64,000 nt of DNA. Source: Paenibacillus paridis. Lineage in GTDB: Bacteria; Bacillota; Bacilli; Paenibacillales; Paenibacillaceae. The notes beneath the pieces were generated by a model. The model did not search any database and was not told the DNA's origin. It worked only from the letters and a program-made list of their open reading frames with translations. The position numbers and the translations under genes were made by a program. Below, in pieces: positions 26,093 through 34,733 of the stretch (its first letter is position 1; each line of letters starts with the position of its first letter). Location of the stretch: positions 930,001 to 994,000 of the forward strand of contig NZ_VCIX01000092.1 of assembly GCF_006345825.1 (NCBI RefSeq). Reading direction: 5' to 3'.

Positions 26093-26767
26093 ATGAGTAT
26101 AGACCCGCGAATTATAAAAACCTTGCTTCAGCTACAGCTTACGCCAAGTCTGGATATGCAAGGCACGTCGAACCCGCTGCAAGCTGCAGCAGGCGATGGC
26201 TCTCCTTCTTTATTTGATACTCTGTTGTCACAATATATGTCTGACAGCGCTTCTGATCAAGCTTCATCGCTTCCGGTTATGCCAGCCGATGCGCTTGCCC
26301 AGCTATCTGCGCTTAATCTTCCGGCTAGCTTCACTTCTAGCAGCGAATCGTCAGCTACAAGAACGCCAAGCGAGTACGATGCAATCATTCAGCAAGCCTC
26401 CAGCAAATACGGCGTGGATGCAAGCTTGATTCAAGCGGTTATCAAGACGGAATCCGGCTTTCGTCCCGATGCGGAGTCAGGTTCCGGGGCCAAAGGCTTG
26501 ATGCAGCTTATGGACGGCACGGCGAGAGGGCTTGGGGTAACCGATTCCTTTGATCCCGTTCAAAATATTAATGGCGGGACGAAATATTTGTCGCTGCTGC
26601 TGAATAAATACAACGGCAACGAGCAAGTGGCTCTGGCAGCCTACAACGCCGGTCCCGGACGAGTGGACCGGGCAGGCATCCGAACGAACGAGCAGCTAAT
26701 CGAGAAGCTTGAAGCGCTGCCTGAAGAGACACAGCGTTATGTTGCCAAGGTGCTGCAGGCAAAGTAA
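26093..26767 (+). CDS. Lytic transglycosylase (SLT domain)
   Basis: This 224-residue protein carries a C-terminal soluble lytic transglycosylase domain (about residues 95-224) that cuts glycan strands of peptidoglycan to 1,6-anhydro ends. The catalytic Glu lies in AVIKTESGF. AKGLMQLM and ALAAYNAGPGRV, the other two SLT signatures, follow. The first 90 residues are low-complexity, rich in Ser, Ala and Gln, with no classical signal peptide or membrane span, as in Bacillus YjbJ-type proteins whose export route is unclear. CAGGAGG precedes the ATG. It stands alone, with a possible terminator after it. Confidence 0.9.
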   Translation: MSIDPRIIKTLLQLQLTPSLDMQGTSNPLQAAAGDGSPSLFDTLLSQYMSDSASDQASSLPVMPADALAQLSALNLPASFTSSSESSATRTPSEYDAIIQQASSKYGVDASLIQAVIKTESGFRPDAESGSGAKGLMQLMDGTARGLGVTDSFDPVQNINGGTKYLSLLLNKYNGNEQVALAAYNAGPGRVDRAGIRTNEQLIEKLEALPEETQRYVAKVLQAK

Positions 26768-26782
26768 GCCAGAAGCAGCCAT

Positions 26783-26842
26783 AAGATCACGATGAGCTCT
26801 CAGCCTTTATAGGCGGAAGCCATTGCTGATCTTTTTCTTTTT
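26783..26842 (+). terminator. Possible terminator between SLT gene and nifZ
   Basis: AAGATCA pairs with TGATCTT, followed by TTTCTTTTTT. The enclosed loop of 37 bases contains a smaller GCC/GGC stem. The long loop makes it less certain than the others. Confidence 0.45.
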
Positions 26843-26863
26843 TGGAAAAGGAGCTATGTTATT

Positions 26864-28012
26864 ATGTTATATTTTGATCATTCTGCCTCTACACCGCCTT
26901 ATAATGAAGTTGTACAAACGATGATGGAGGTCATGAAATCGCAGTATGCGAATCCGTCTTCCCTTCACCGGTTTGGGATGGAGTCCGATAAGCTGATTGA
27001 ACGTTCACGCGCCTTGCTCGCCGATCGCATGCAGACGAACAAAGGCAGCTGGGTATTCACCTCCGGCGGGACTGAGTCCAACAATATCGCCATCAAGGGT
27101 GTGGCGCGGCAATATGCAAGTCGAGGCAAGCATTTGATTACGTCTCAAATCGAACACGCCTCCGTTTACGAAGCTTTTGCCCAGCTGGAAACGGAAGGGT
27201 ACCGCGTAACCTATTTGCCTGTAAGCAAAACCGGGCATATTGACGTGGAGCAGCTGGAATCGGCTATTACGGATGAAACGATACTGGTAAGCATTATGCA
27301 TGTTAACAATGAAATTGGGACCGTTCAGCCCATTGAAGCTATCGGACGAATGCTCAAACGACATCCGAAGATTAGGTTCCATGTGGATGCCGTACAAAGC
27401 TTGGGCAAGCTGCCTATTGCCATTGAGGAATGGGGAATTGACTTGCTGACCGGTTCCGCTCACAAGCTGCGGGGGCCTAAGGGTGTTGGTTATTTGTATG
27501 TTCGGGAAGGGCTAACACTGTACCCGCTCGTGTCAGGAGGCTCGCATGAGGGCGGCCTGCGCGCGGGCACGCCAAACGTTCCGGGCATTGTGGCCTCCGC
27601 TAAGGCGCTGCGGATGTCGCTGGACAAGCGGGAGCAATGGTTGATAAAAATGCAGCAGCTACGAAATCAGCTTCTGGCGATCCTTGGCGAAATCAAGGAG
27701 CTGAAGCTGAACGGGGCGGAGCCTCTAGCCCCGCATATCGTTCATTTCTCCTATCCGGGTATGAAGCCAGAGGTCGTTATTCACATGCTTGAGCAGCATG
27801 GTATAATGGCATCAACGAAATCGGCTTGCTCCTCGAAGGACGATAAGCCAAGCCGCGTGCTGCTAGCTATTGGCGCCAGCCATGAGCAGGCGTCAGGCGG
27901 CATTCGCATCAGCTTCGGGGATGAACATGAGGAACGGGATATTACTGCACTTGGCGCAGCTCTGCACAAAATCGTTGCGCAGTTAAAGCCGCTTGAGAGG
28001 AGATTGACTTAA
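26864..28012 (+). CDS. nifZ: Cysteine desulfurase (NifZ type, partner of ThiI)
   Basis: This 382-residue PLP enzyme takes sulfur from cysteine as an enzyme-bound persulfide. Visible motifs are YFDHSASTPPY at the start, SGGTESNN near residue 65, HVDAVQSLG, PLP-binding Lys201 in GSAHKLRGPKG, and the catalytic Cys322 in STKSACSS. The gene is directly followed by thiI with a 2-base gap, the same arrangement as B. subtilis nifZ-thiI, where the dedicated desulfurase supplies sulfur for 4-thiouridine in tRNA. AAAAGGAG lies 10 bases before the ATG. Neighbourhood, rather than sequence, separates it from IscS or SufS. Confidence 0.9.
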   Translation: MLYFDHSASTPPYNEVVQTMMEVMKSQYANPSSLHRFGMESDKLIERSRALLADRMQTNKGSWVFTSGGTESNNIAIKGVARQYASRGKHLITSQIEHASVYEAFAQLETEGYRVTYLPVSKTGHIDVEQLESAITDETILVSIMHVNNEIGTVQPIEAIGRMLKRHPKIRFHVDAVQSLGKLPIAIEEWGIDLLTGSAHKLRGPKGVGYLYVREGLTLYPLVSGGSHEGGLRAGTPNVPGIVASAKALRMSLDKREQWLIKMQQLRNQLLAILGEIKELKLNGAEPLAPHIVHFSYPGMKPEVVIHMLEQHGIMASTKSACSSKDDKPSRVLLAIGASHEQASGGIRISFGDEHEERDITALGAALHKIVAQLKPLERRLT

Positions 28013-28014
28013 TT

Positions 28015-29235
28015 TTGCTTTATGATCAGGTAGTGCTCCGGTACGGAGATTTAATGGTAAAGGGAAGAAACCGCAATAGATTCGAGAAACGCATGCTAGA
28101 TCAAGTGAAGCAGGCATTGCTTGCTTATGAGAATATTACGTTTTTTAAGTCTTTTGGACGTTTGTATGTCAAGCTTAACGGCCATCCGCATGAGCCGATC
28201 GTGGATCGGTTGAAGGATTTATTCGGTATCGTGTCGCTTAGTCCGGTCATTAGCACGGAACCGGATCTCGAGAAAATTCGAGAGGTTGCACTTGCGCTTA
28301 TGCAATCCGTGCCAGTGAAGCCGGCTACGTTTAAAGTCAGCGCCAAACGAGCATGGAAGCCATTTCCTCATACTTCACAGGAAATGAATCATTTGGTCGG
28401 CGGCCATGTGCTGCGTGCGATTGAGGATCTCAAAGTGAATGTCAATCACCCCGATGTGGAATTGCGGGTAGATATCCAAGAGGAAGCGACTTATGTCTTC
28501 TATGAAGTGATTCCGGGCGCAGGCGGATTTCCGTTCGCGTCTAACGGCAAAGCTATGCTGCTGCTATCCGGTGGCATTGATAGCCCTGTGGCAGGATGGC
28601 TTGCGCTGCGCAAAGGGCTTGAAATCGAAGCGGTACACTTTCACAGCTATCCCTTCACTAGCGAGCAAGCCAAGGATAAGGTCATTGAGCTTGCGAAGCG
28701 GCTGTCTTATTTTAGCGGAGAGCCGATCAAGCTCCATTTGGTGCCTTTCACGGAAATACAAACCACATTGGTGCAGGCCAAAAGCGATAATCTCATCATT
28801 ACGCTAATGAGGCGGGCGATGATGCGGATCACGGAGCAGCTTGCAGAGCGTAACAAAGCGTTTGGCATCGTAACTGGCGAGAGCCTCGGCCAAGTAGCAA
28901 GCCAGACGCTGCCTAGCATGAATGTCATCGGGCGCTCTGCGCAGCTTCCACAGCTGAAGCCGCTGATCATGATGGACAAGCATGAAATTATCCGCTTGGC
29001 CGAGCGGATCGGTACGTTTGAAACCTCGATCTTGCCTTATGAGGATTGCTGTACGCTATTTTTGCCTAAATCGCCTAGCACCAACCCAAATCTTCGCATC
29101 GTGGAAAAGATTGAATCCTTGATTCCGAATTATACGGAGCTGCTGGCTGCAGCAGTCGAAGGGACGGAGGAGCTTCTGCTTACCCCGGTAGTTCAAACGA
29201 CGGTTCATACGGCAGGCGAGGATAGCTGGTTTTAA
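28015..29235 (+). CDS. thiI: tRNA 4-thiouridine synthetase ThiI
   Basis: This 406-residue protein adds sulfur to U8 of tRNA and, in some bacteria, also serves thiazole synthesis. The N-terminus is a ferredoxin-like domain, followed by a THUMP domain (about 60-165) that binds the tRNA 3' end. The PP-loop ATP-pyrophosphatase follows, with SGGIDSP at about 185. The length matches the Bacillus form, which lacks the C-terminal rhodanese domain of E. coli ThiI, so the desulfurase next door must donate sulfur more directly. It starts with TTG, and the ribosome site GAGAGGAG lies inside the end of nifZ, so the two are translationally coupled. Confidence 0.95.
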   Translation: MLYDQVVLRYGDLMVKGRNRNRFEKRMLDQVKQALLAYENITFFKSFGRLYVKLNGHPHEPIVDRLKDLFGIVSLSPVISTEPDLEKIREVALALMQSVPVKPATFKVSAKRAWKPFPHTSQEMNHLVGGHVLRAIEDLKVNVNHPDVELRVDIQEEATYVFYEVIPGAGGFPFASNGKAMLLLSGGIDSPVAGWLALRKGLEIEAVHFHSYPFTSEQAKDKVIELAKRLSYFSGEPIKLHLVPFTEIQTTLVQAKSDNLIITLMRRAMMRITEQLAERNKAFGIVTGESLGQVASQTLPSMNVIGRSAQLPQLKPLIMMDKHEIIRLAERIGTFETSILPYEDCCTLFLPKSPSTNPNLRIVEKIESLIPNYTELLAAAVEGTEELLLTPVVQTTVHTAGEDSWF

Positions 29236-29251
29236 AATGATTGTTACGATG

Positions 29252-29298
29252 CGGACAGTATCCTAAGGGCGAGGCCTAAAGGAGCTGTCCCTTTTTTA
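29252..29298 (+). terminator. Likely terminator after thiI
   Basis: GGACAG pairs with CTGTCC, enclosing a smaller GGGC/GGCC-type stem, followed by C and T6. Confidence 0.55.
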
Positions 29299-29417
29299 TT
29301 CCCTTAACTAGCGCTTTACCGTTAGAAAACCCGTTGCAGGCAGATGAATGATGGCTATAATGGGATAAAGAAGCTGGCGAGGAGGGACAGGTTATCTTTT
29401 ATTCGTTAAAAAGCCGT

Positions 29418-31196
29418 TTGATTGCGATTTTTTTTCTGCTATTCGTACTCTCCTTTGTCACGATGGCGATTCTATTATTCAACCAGTCCCGCTCGATCAT
29501 AAGGTCCTACATCGAATCATCGGCGCTGGAGAAAATGGATGAATACGGCTCTTATATCGACATGGTACAGACGCAAATTTATGATTTGGCTTCTATTGTG
29601 TTTAATAGCGATATTACAAAAAATTGGAACGCCGTGGCATCGGATGCGGAAGCCTCGGGAGGGGAGAAAAACCTTACCCATTACCGGATGAGCCAATTTT
29701 TGATGCAAACGACAAACAGCTACTCCAGTGTATCAAGCGTCACCGTGTACAGTCAGGAAGGCATGTGGGTAAGCAGTGGGAATTTAGTGGTCTCCGATCC
29801 GGCATTTTTGGAGGAAAAGTGGTACCTTGATTTCAAGAACAAGGACCAATACTGGGTCCCTGCCCATACCGATACAGCGGAGCTGCGCAATAAGAACAAA
29901 CATCCGGTGATCAGCATGATTATGCCGATTGGCTCGTTCGAGCCCTCGTTAACGAGAAGCCTGATGAAGATTAATGTAAGCGCAGACTATTTCCTCGAGC
30001 CGCTGGCTCGCATTCACTTGGGAGAGAGCGGGACGATCTACTTGTTAGATCAGCTTGGCGAGCCGATGCTGTCCCAAAGCGAATATAACACCCACCGGGA
30101 CATGGCGCGTCAGGTGGAAGATATTCGCAGCAGCCCGAGGCGGCAGGGCGTCGTTTATTCGACGAACGAGCGAGGGGACAAAGACATTTTAGTCTACAAG
30201 AAGCTGGCCCAAACCAATTGGATGCTCGTTGGCTTCGTATCAGAGAAGGATTTGTATTCTCAGCTCTTCCGTCTAAGAAGTACTATTTTCATCGTGGCGG
30301 GAATCATGCTGCTGCTGTCTTTAATTCTGGCAACTTGGCTCTCTCACGGCATTACGAAGCCGCTTACACGGCTCGTGCTAGCCATGCGCCATGTCCAGCG
30401 AGGCGATTTTAATCTTGCCGAGAGCCGTTTGGCGCCGGAGCAAAAGGTGCGCAATGAGGTCGGCTTTGCGACGGAAACATTCCGCAACATGGTTACTCGG
30501 CTCCGGTATCATATCAAGACGGAATTCGAGCTTAAGCTGCTTCGGCAGCAGGCGGAATACAAAGCTCTACTTATGCAAATCAATCCGCATTTCCTGTTTA
30601 ATACGCTGGAGCTGATGAGCAGCCTAGCCATCCAGAAACGGACGGACGACACGGTCGAGGTCATTGAGTCGCTTGGGAAAATGATGCGTTTTTCGCTGAA
30701 AATGAGCGACGATCTCATTAGGCTGGAAGAGGAGCTTCTGTATGTGCGTTACTATATGTCGATATTGCAAATCCGCTTTGGCGATCGGCTGGATTTAACG
30801 CTTGAGGAAGCAGGAGAGCTTGGCAGGCTAACCACGGTTAAATTTATATTCCAGCCGCTAATTGAAAACGCGGTTAAATACAGCTTTCTACATCAAACGA
30901 ACGCCAAAATTCGGATACGAATCAGGCATTCTAACGGGCACGTCCATCTTAGCGTCACCGATAACGGACCCGGCATGACAACCGAGCAGCAGAGGCAACT
31001 GCTGGAGCGCTCCGAATCTGTTCAGCTAGAGCAGCTTCTAAGCAGCAGAGACAGCCAGATTGGCCTAAGCAACGTCCTTGCCCGCTGCCGTCTCTATTAT
31101 GAATCGTTATTCGAAGCTCGAATTGTTTCTACTCTTGGCGAAGGCACAACCATTGAGCTTATACTACCCGCACAGGAGGAACACCAGCATGTATAA
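29418..31196 (+). CDS. YesM-type sensor histidine kinase, carbohydrate locus 1
   Basis: This kinase of about 592 residues has a first span at the N-terminus, an extracellular Cache-like sensor of about 270 residues, a second span (AGIMLLLSLILATWLSHG), HAMP, the His_kinase motif QINPHFLFNTLEL, and an ATPase with VTDNGPGM. It pairs with the YesN-type regulator it overlaps by 8 bases. The start is odd. TTG at 29418 has no ribosome site in reach, whereas GGAGGG at 29381-29386 points to the in-frame codon ATC at 29394, which would give an N-terminus reading x-FYSLKSRLIAIFF like other YesM proteins. The TTG is used here as the conventional choice. The ligand is probably a sugar oligomer. Confidence 0.93.
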   Translation: MIAIFFLLFVLSFVTMAILLFNQSRSIIRSYIESSALEKMDEYGSYIDMVQTQIYDLASIVFNSDITKNWNAVASDAEASGGEKNLTHYRMSQFLMQTTNSYSSVSSVTVYSQEGMWVSSGNLVVSDPAFLEEKWYLDFKNKDQYWVPAHTDTAELRNKNKHPVISMIMPIGSFEPSLTRSLMKINVSADYFLEPLARIHLGESGTIYLLDQLGEPMLSQSEYNTHRDMARQVEDIRSSPRRQGVVYSTNERGDKDILVYKKLAQTNWMLVGFVSEKDLYSQLFRLRSTIFIVAGIMLLLSLILATWLSHGITKPLTRLVLAMRHVQRGDFNLAESRLAPEQKVRNEVGFATETFRNMVTRLRYHIKTEFELKLLRQQAEYKALLMQINPHFLFNTLELMSSLAIQKRTDDTVEVIESLGKMMRFSLKMSDDLIRLEEELLYVRYYMSILQIRFGDRLDLTLEEAGELGRLTTVKFIFQPLIENAVKYSFLHQTNAKIRIRIRHSNGHVHLSVTDNGPGMTTEQQRQLLERSESVQLEQLLSSRDSQIGLSNVLARCRLYYESLFEARIVSTLGEGTTIELILPAQEEHQHV

Positions 31197-32790
31197 AGTA
31201 ATGATTGTGGATGACGAGCCTGAGATACGCCAAGGGCTGAAGCTAAAGGTGGATTGGGAGAGTATCGGGCTTCTCATAGCCGGTGAGGCTTCCAATGGTT
31301 TGGAGGCGCTGGAGAGGCTCTCGGCAGAGCCCATCGATATCGTCATTACGGACATGAATATGCCGGTAATGGACGGGATGTCGTTTCTGGATGCCTGTCA
31401 TGAGCAGTATCCAGAACTGAGGCTTATCGTAATTACAGGGTATGAAGATTTTCATTATGCTAAGGCAGCCATCCGGAATCAGGCCCGTGATTATTTATTA
31501 AAACCCGTGGCGAGGAAGGAACTGACTGATACGCTGGTCAATGTGAAGAACGAGCTGGATAAAGAGCGTGAAAGTCAGGACCAGGCAGCACTCACGCAGT
31601 GGAGGCTCTCGCAATATTACTTGGAAATGAAGGAGCATTTTATCGTTCACCTCGTAAAGGAGGAAATTGATCGGGAAAGCGTCATCCAGGATCGATCTCG
31701 ATTGTTCGAGCTGCAGGACTGGGAAAATCGCGACGTACGGTTTATCGCAGCAGGACTGCTGGAGCGAGCGGTATCCAATGCCCCAATAGAGCGTACGCCG
31801 GATAAGTTCAGACTGCCCTTTGACATCATTTCAAGGGAATGCGCGGCGAATTACCAAGGCAGGGTCGAAGTATTTCGTGACGTCAGCTATCCCGGATTAA
31901 TGCATTTTGTTTTGTTTGCCGAGGAAGCATTGGAGCTGGAGTTCTCGGAAACCCTTCGCGAGAGCGTGTATATTTATATGGATTTTGAACTGAAAATAGG
32001 AAAAGGACAACCCGTGAGCGGCTTTAAGCAATGGAAGGAGGGCTATATTTCCTCCTTGCTGGCTTGGTATTTGCCGGCGGGCAGCACGGAGGGGACCGCT
32101 AAAGCAGCTGAAGGGCAAGCTGCGCTTCCCGAGCATACGATGAAAGTAATCGAGCGTTATTTAATTCGGGGCGAGCTGGATGCTTTCAATGGAGCCATTC
32201 GTCAGGAGCTGCAGCAAACGGCTAGTTCTCAGCTTCGTTTCGTGAAGGTGATTTTCCAGTTGTACTTGATGCTGGAGAACCTTGCTCAGGAATCGCGCAT
32301 TGGCATGGAGAGCGCAGAGCAGCTTTGGCTGAGACCGGAGATGACGCTGAGCCTGGATTCGGTTGAGAAGGCCGAGCAGTTTCTAATGCGGATTGCCAGC
32401 AAGATCGAACATAAGCGGCAAAGCGATTCCGAGGAAACGGATCCTTCCTTGATTTTGGCCGCCAAGCATTTTATTGATGAGAACTATATGTATGACCTGA
32501 ACCTGACGATGATTGCGGAGAAATTTAATTATAATGCCACTTACTTCTCCGAGATGTTCAAAGCTAAGATAGGCAAAACCTTTATTCACTATTTGAACGA
32601 GGTGCGGATGGGCGAGGCTGTGCGGATGCTAACGACGACAACGCTTAATTTGTGGGACATTGCAGAGCTTACCGGCTTCTCGAACGCAAGCTACTTCAGC
32701 TCCAAGTTCAAGCGGATGTATGGGGTAACGCCATCTGAATACAGGCAGCAGGCATCTGAAAAAATTGATAGCGAACACCCGAAGAAATAG
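31189..32790 (+). CDS. YesN-type AraC-family response regulator, locus 1
   Basis: This 533-residue regulator has a receiver domain with phosphoacceptor Asp55 (VITDMNMPVMDG) and Lys in DYLLKPV. A long middle region (about 130-420) of unknown fold follows, then a C-terminal AraC-type double HTH (AEKFNYNATYFSEMFKAKIG through YFSSKFKRMYGVTPSEYR). The ATG at 31189 has AGGAGGA 8 bases upstream and lies inside the kinase gene's end, so the two are coupled. By analogy with YesN it should activate the permease/binding-protein genes just downstream. Its 3' end resembles a short segment after the second permease gene. Confidence 0.94.
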   Translation: MYKVMIVDDEPEIRQGLKLKVDWESIGLLIAGEASNGLEALERLSAEPIDIVITDMNMPVMDGMSFLDACHEQYPELRLIVITGYEDFHYAKAAIRNQARDYLLKPVARKELTDTLVNVKNELDKERESQDQAALTQWRLSQYYLEMKEHFIVHLVKEEIDRESVIQDRSRLFELQDWENRDVRFIAAGLLERAVSNAPIERTPDKFRLPFDIISRECAANYQGRVEVFRDVSYPGLMHFVLFAEEALELEFSETLRESVYIYMDFELKIGKGQPVSGFKQWKEGYISSLLAWYLPAGSTEGTAKAAEGQAALPEHTMKVIERYLIRGELDAFNGAIRQELQQTASSQLRFVKVIFQLYLMLENLAQESRIGMESAEQLWLRPEMTLSLDSVEKAEQFLMRIASKIEHKRQSDSEETDPSLILAAKHFIDENYMYDLNLTMIAEKFNYNATYFSEMFKAKIGKTFIHYLNEVRMGEAVRMLTTTTLNLWDIAELTGFSNASYFSSKFKRMYGVTPSEYRQQASEKIDSEHPKK

Positions 32791-32804
32791 CATTCAACCG
32801 AGAG

Positions 32805-32847
32805 TACCCCTCCTTTATGATGGAATTACATCATTAAGAGAGGGGTA
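32805..32847 (+). promoter_or_regulatory. Hairpin masking the ribosome site of the first permease gene
   Basis: TACCCCTCCTTTATGATG can pair with CATCATTAAGAGAGGGGTA, with one bulge and a mismatch, around a 6-base loop. The right arm contains the ribosome site GAGAGGGG (8 bases before the ATG at 32854). There is no T run, so it is not an intrinsic terminator. It may lower translation or mark an mRNA processing point between regulator and transporter genes. Confidence 0.6.
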
Positions 32848-32853
32848 TTCGCG

Positions 32854-33768
32854 ATGAGGAAAAGCCGCAAGCCGCTAGCCAATCAGCACAATTTGACGGC
32901 GTATACTTTTTTGCTTCCTTGGCTGATCGGGTTTTTCTGCCTGACGCTGGGACCGATGCTTGGTTCGCTCTATTTGTCGCTCACCAAGTATAACTTGCTG
33001 ACACCGCCGCAATGGATTGGCTTTGCCAACTACATTGAAATTTTCAAAGAAGACGATACCTTCTCGAATTCGCTCTGGCTAACCATCAAATACGTGTTCA
33101 TTTCCGTGCCGCTGCGCCTTGCTTTCGCGCTGATGGTCGCTATGGTGCTGAACAAAGGAATTCGGGCGCTGGGCATTTATCGAACGATCTATTACATTCC
33201 GTCCCTGCTTGGCGGCAGCGTCGCTATCGCGATAGTATGGCGCCAAATCTTCGATGGGAGCGGGCTAGTTAATCAATTCTTGGGTTGGTTCGGCATTCAA
33301 GGGCCCTCTTGGATCTCCCATCCGAGCTACATCGTATATACGATTATTTCGTTGTCCATATGGCAGTTCGGATCCGCGATGGTCATTTTTCTGGCGGGCT
33401 TAAAGCAAGTGCCCGCAGACTTATACGAAGCAGCGCAAGTGGATGGCGCGAATAAAGTACGCCAATTTTTCAAGATTACATTGCCTATGCTGTCACCGGT
33501 TATTTTCTTCAATCTTGTCATGAGCATTATCAATTCATTTCAAGCCTTCACGCCCGCATTCGTCATCGGCGACGGACGGGGCGGACCGCTCGACGCGACG
33601 ATGTTCTATACCCTTTACCTGTATATGAAAGGTTTCTCTTTCTTCGACATGGGTTATGCCTCGGCGCTTGCCTGGATTATGCTGCTGATTATTGGAGCCT
33701 TTACGGCCATTATTTTCGTTACCTCGAAATATTGGGTGTTTTACGGCGACAGCAAGGAAGGGAGGTAG
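32854..33768 (+). CDS. Sugar ABC transporter permease (MalF type), locus 1
   Basis: This 304-residue protein has six predicted spans and a TLGPMLGSLYLSLTKYNLL opening typical of MalF/UgpA-type permeases. The cytoplasmic EAA loop is EAAQVDGANKVRQFFKITLP, the docking site for the ATPase. No ATPase gene is in the locus, so a shared MsmX-like ATPase presumably drives it, as is usual for such importers in bacilli. It is 6 bases from the second permease gene. Its ribosome site lies in a hairpin. Oligosaccharide substrate is inferred from the glycosidase genes nearby. Confidence 0.94.
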   Translation: MRKSRKPLANQHNLTAYTFLLPWLIGFFCLTLGPMLGSLYLSLTKYNLLTPPQWIGFANYIEIFKEDDTFSNSLWLTIKYVFISVPLRLAFALMVAMVLNKGIRALGIYRTIYYIPSLLGGSVAIAIVWRQIFDGSGLVNQFLGWFGIQGPSWISHPSYIVYTIISLSIWQFGSAMVIFLAGLKQVPADLYEAAQVDGANKVRQFFKITLPMLSPVIFFNLVMSIINSFQAFTPAFVIGDGRGGPLDATMFYTLYLYMKGFSFFDMGYASALAWIMLLIIGAFTAIIFVTSKYWVFYGDSKEGR

Positions 33769-33774
33769 GACAGC

Positions 33775-34611
33775 ATGGAAGTCAAAAAAATCAACGGATT
33801 GACGAAACATACGCTTATCATCATTTTTGGCGTCGCCATGCTCTATCCGGTGCTCTGGCTTATTAGCAGCTCATTTAAGCCGAATGAACTAATATTTACG
33901 GAACCGGGTTTGTGGCCAAGCACCTTCACACTGGACAATTACGTGAATGGATGGCGCGGCTTTCAAGGCGTGGCTTTCAGCAAGTTTTTTGCCAACTCTT
34001 GGCTGATCTCGATCCTTAGCGTGCTTGGCAACGTCATCACTTGTTCCTTCGCCGCGTATGCTTTTGCACGGTTGAACTTCAAGTTTCAGAAGATTTGGTT
34101 CTCCTTGATGCTCGTGACCATCATGCTGCCTTATCATGTTACGCTAGTGCCGCAATACGTCATCTTTAATGAGCTGCACTGGATCAATACGTATTTTCCG
34201 CTCGTGCTGCCGAAATGGCTTGCTCATGATTCCTTCTTTATACTGATGATGGTGCAATTTATTCGCGGCATCCCAAGAGAGCTGGATGAGAGCGCTACGA
34301 TCGACGGCTGCAATCAACGGCAAATTTATTTCCGGATTATTATGCCGCTGCTCGTTCCTGCCTTGATATCCGCCGCAATTTTTACGTTTATCTGGTCATG
34401 GGATGACTTCTTTAGCCAAATGATCTACTTGAGCGATATCAAGCTGTTTACGGTCCAGCTAGGCATTCGATCCTTATTCGATCCTACAGGGCAATCGGAT
34501 TGGGGCGCGCTTCTTGCGATGTCGGCTTTGTCGCTCGTTCCGATTACGCTCATCTTCCTGATCTTCCAACGGTATTTTCTGGATGGCATCGCAACGACCG
34601 GCCTGAAATAA
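33775..34611 (+). CDS. Sugar ABC transporter permease (MalG type), locus 1
   Basis: This 278-residue partner permease has six predicted spans, the EAA loop ESATIDGCNQRQIYFRIIMP and the ending FLDGIATTGLK typical of MalG/UgpE-type subunits. GGAGG precedes the ATG within the end of the upstream gene. It forms the membrane channel with the preceding permease. Confidence 0.94.
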   Translation: MEVKKINGLTKHTLIIIFGVAMLYPVLWLISSSFKPNELIFTEPGLWPSTFTLDNYVNGWRGFQGVAFSKFFANSWLISILSVLGNVITCSFAAYAFARLNFKFQKIWFSLMLVTIMLPYHVTLVPQYVIFNELHWINTYFPLVLPKWLAHDSFFILMMVQFIRGIPRELDESATIDGCNQRQIYFRIIMPLLVPALISAAIFTFIWSWDDFFSQMIYLSDIKLFTVQLGIRSLFDPTGQSDWGALLAMSALSLVPITLIFLIFQRYFLDGIATTGLK

Positions 34612-34733
34612 TCAGACTGCCAGCCGAAAAAATTGATATCCAATACCCGAAGGAATGAAATTCCGAATGATAGGAAATAAGGGTAGCATCAGAAGGGAAA
34701 GGGAACTTAAATCAAATCTAGGGGGAAATCAAG

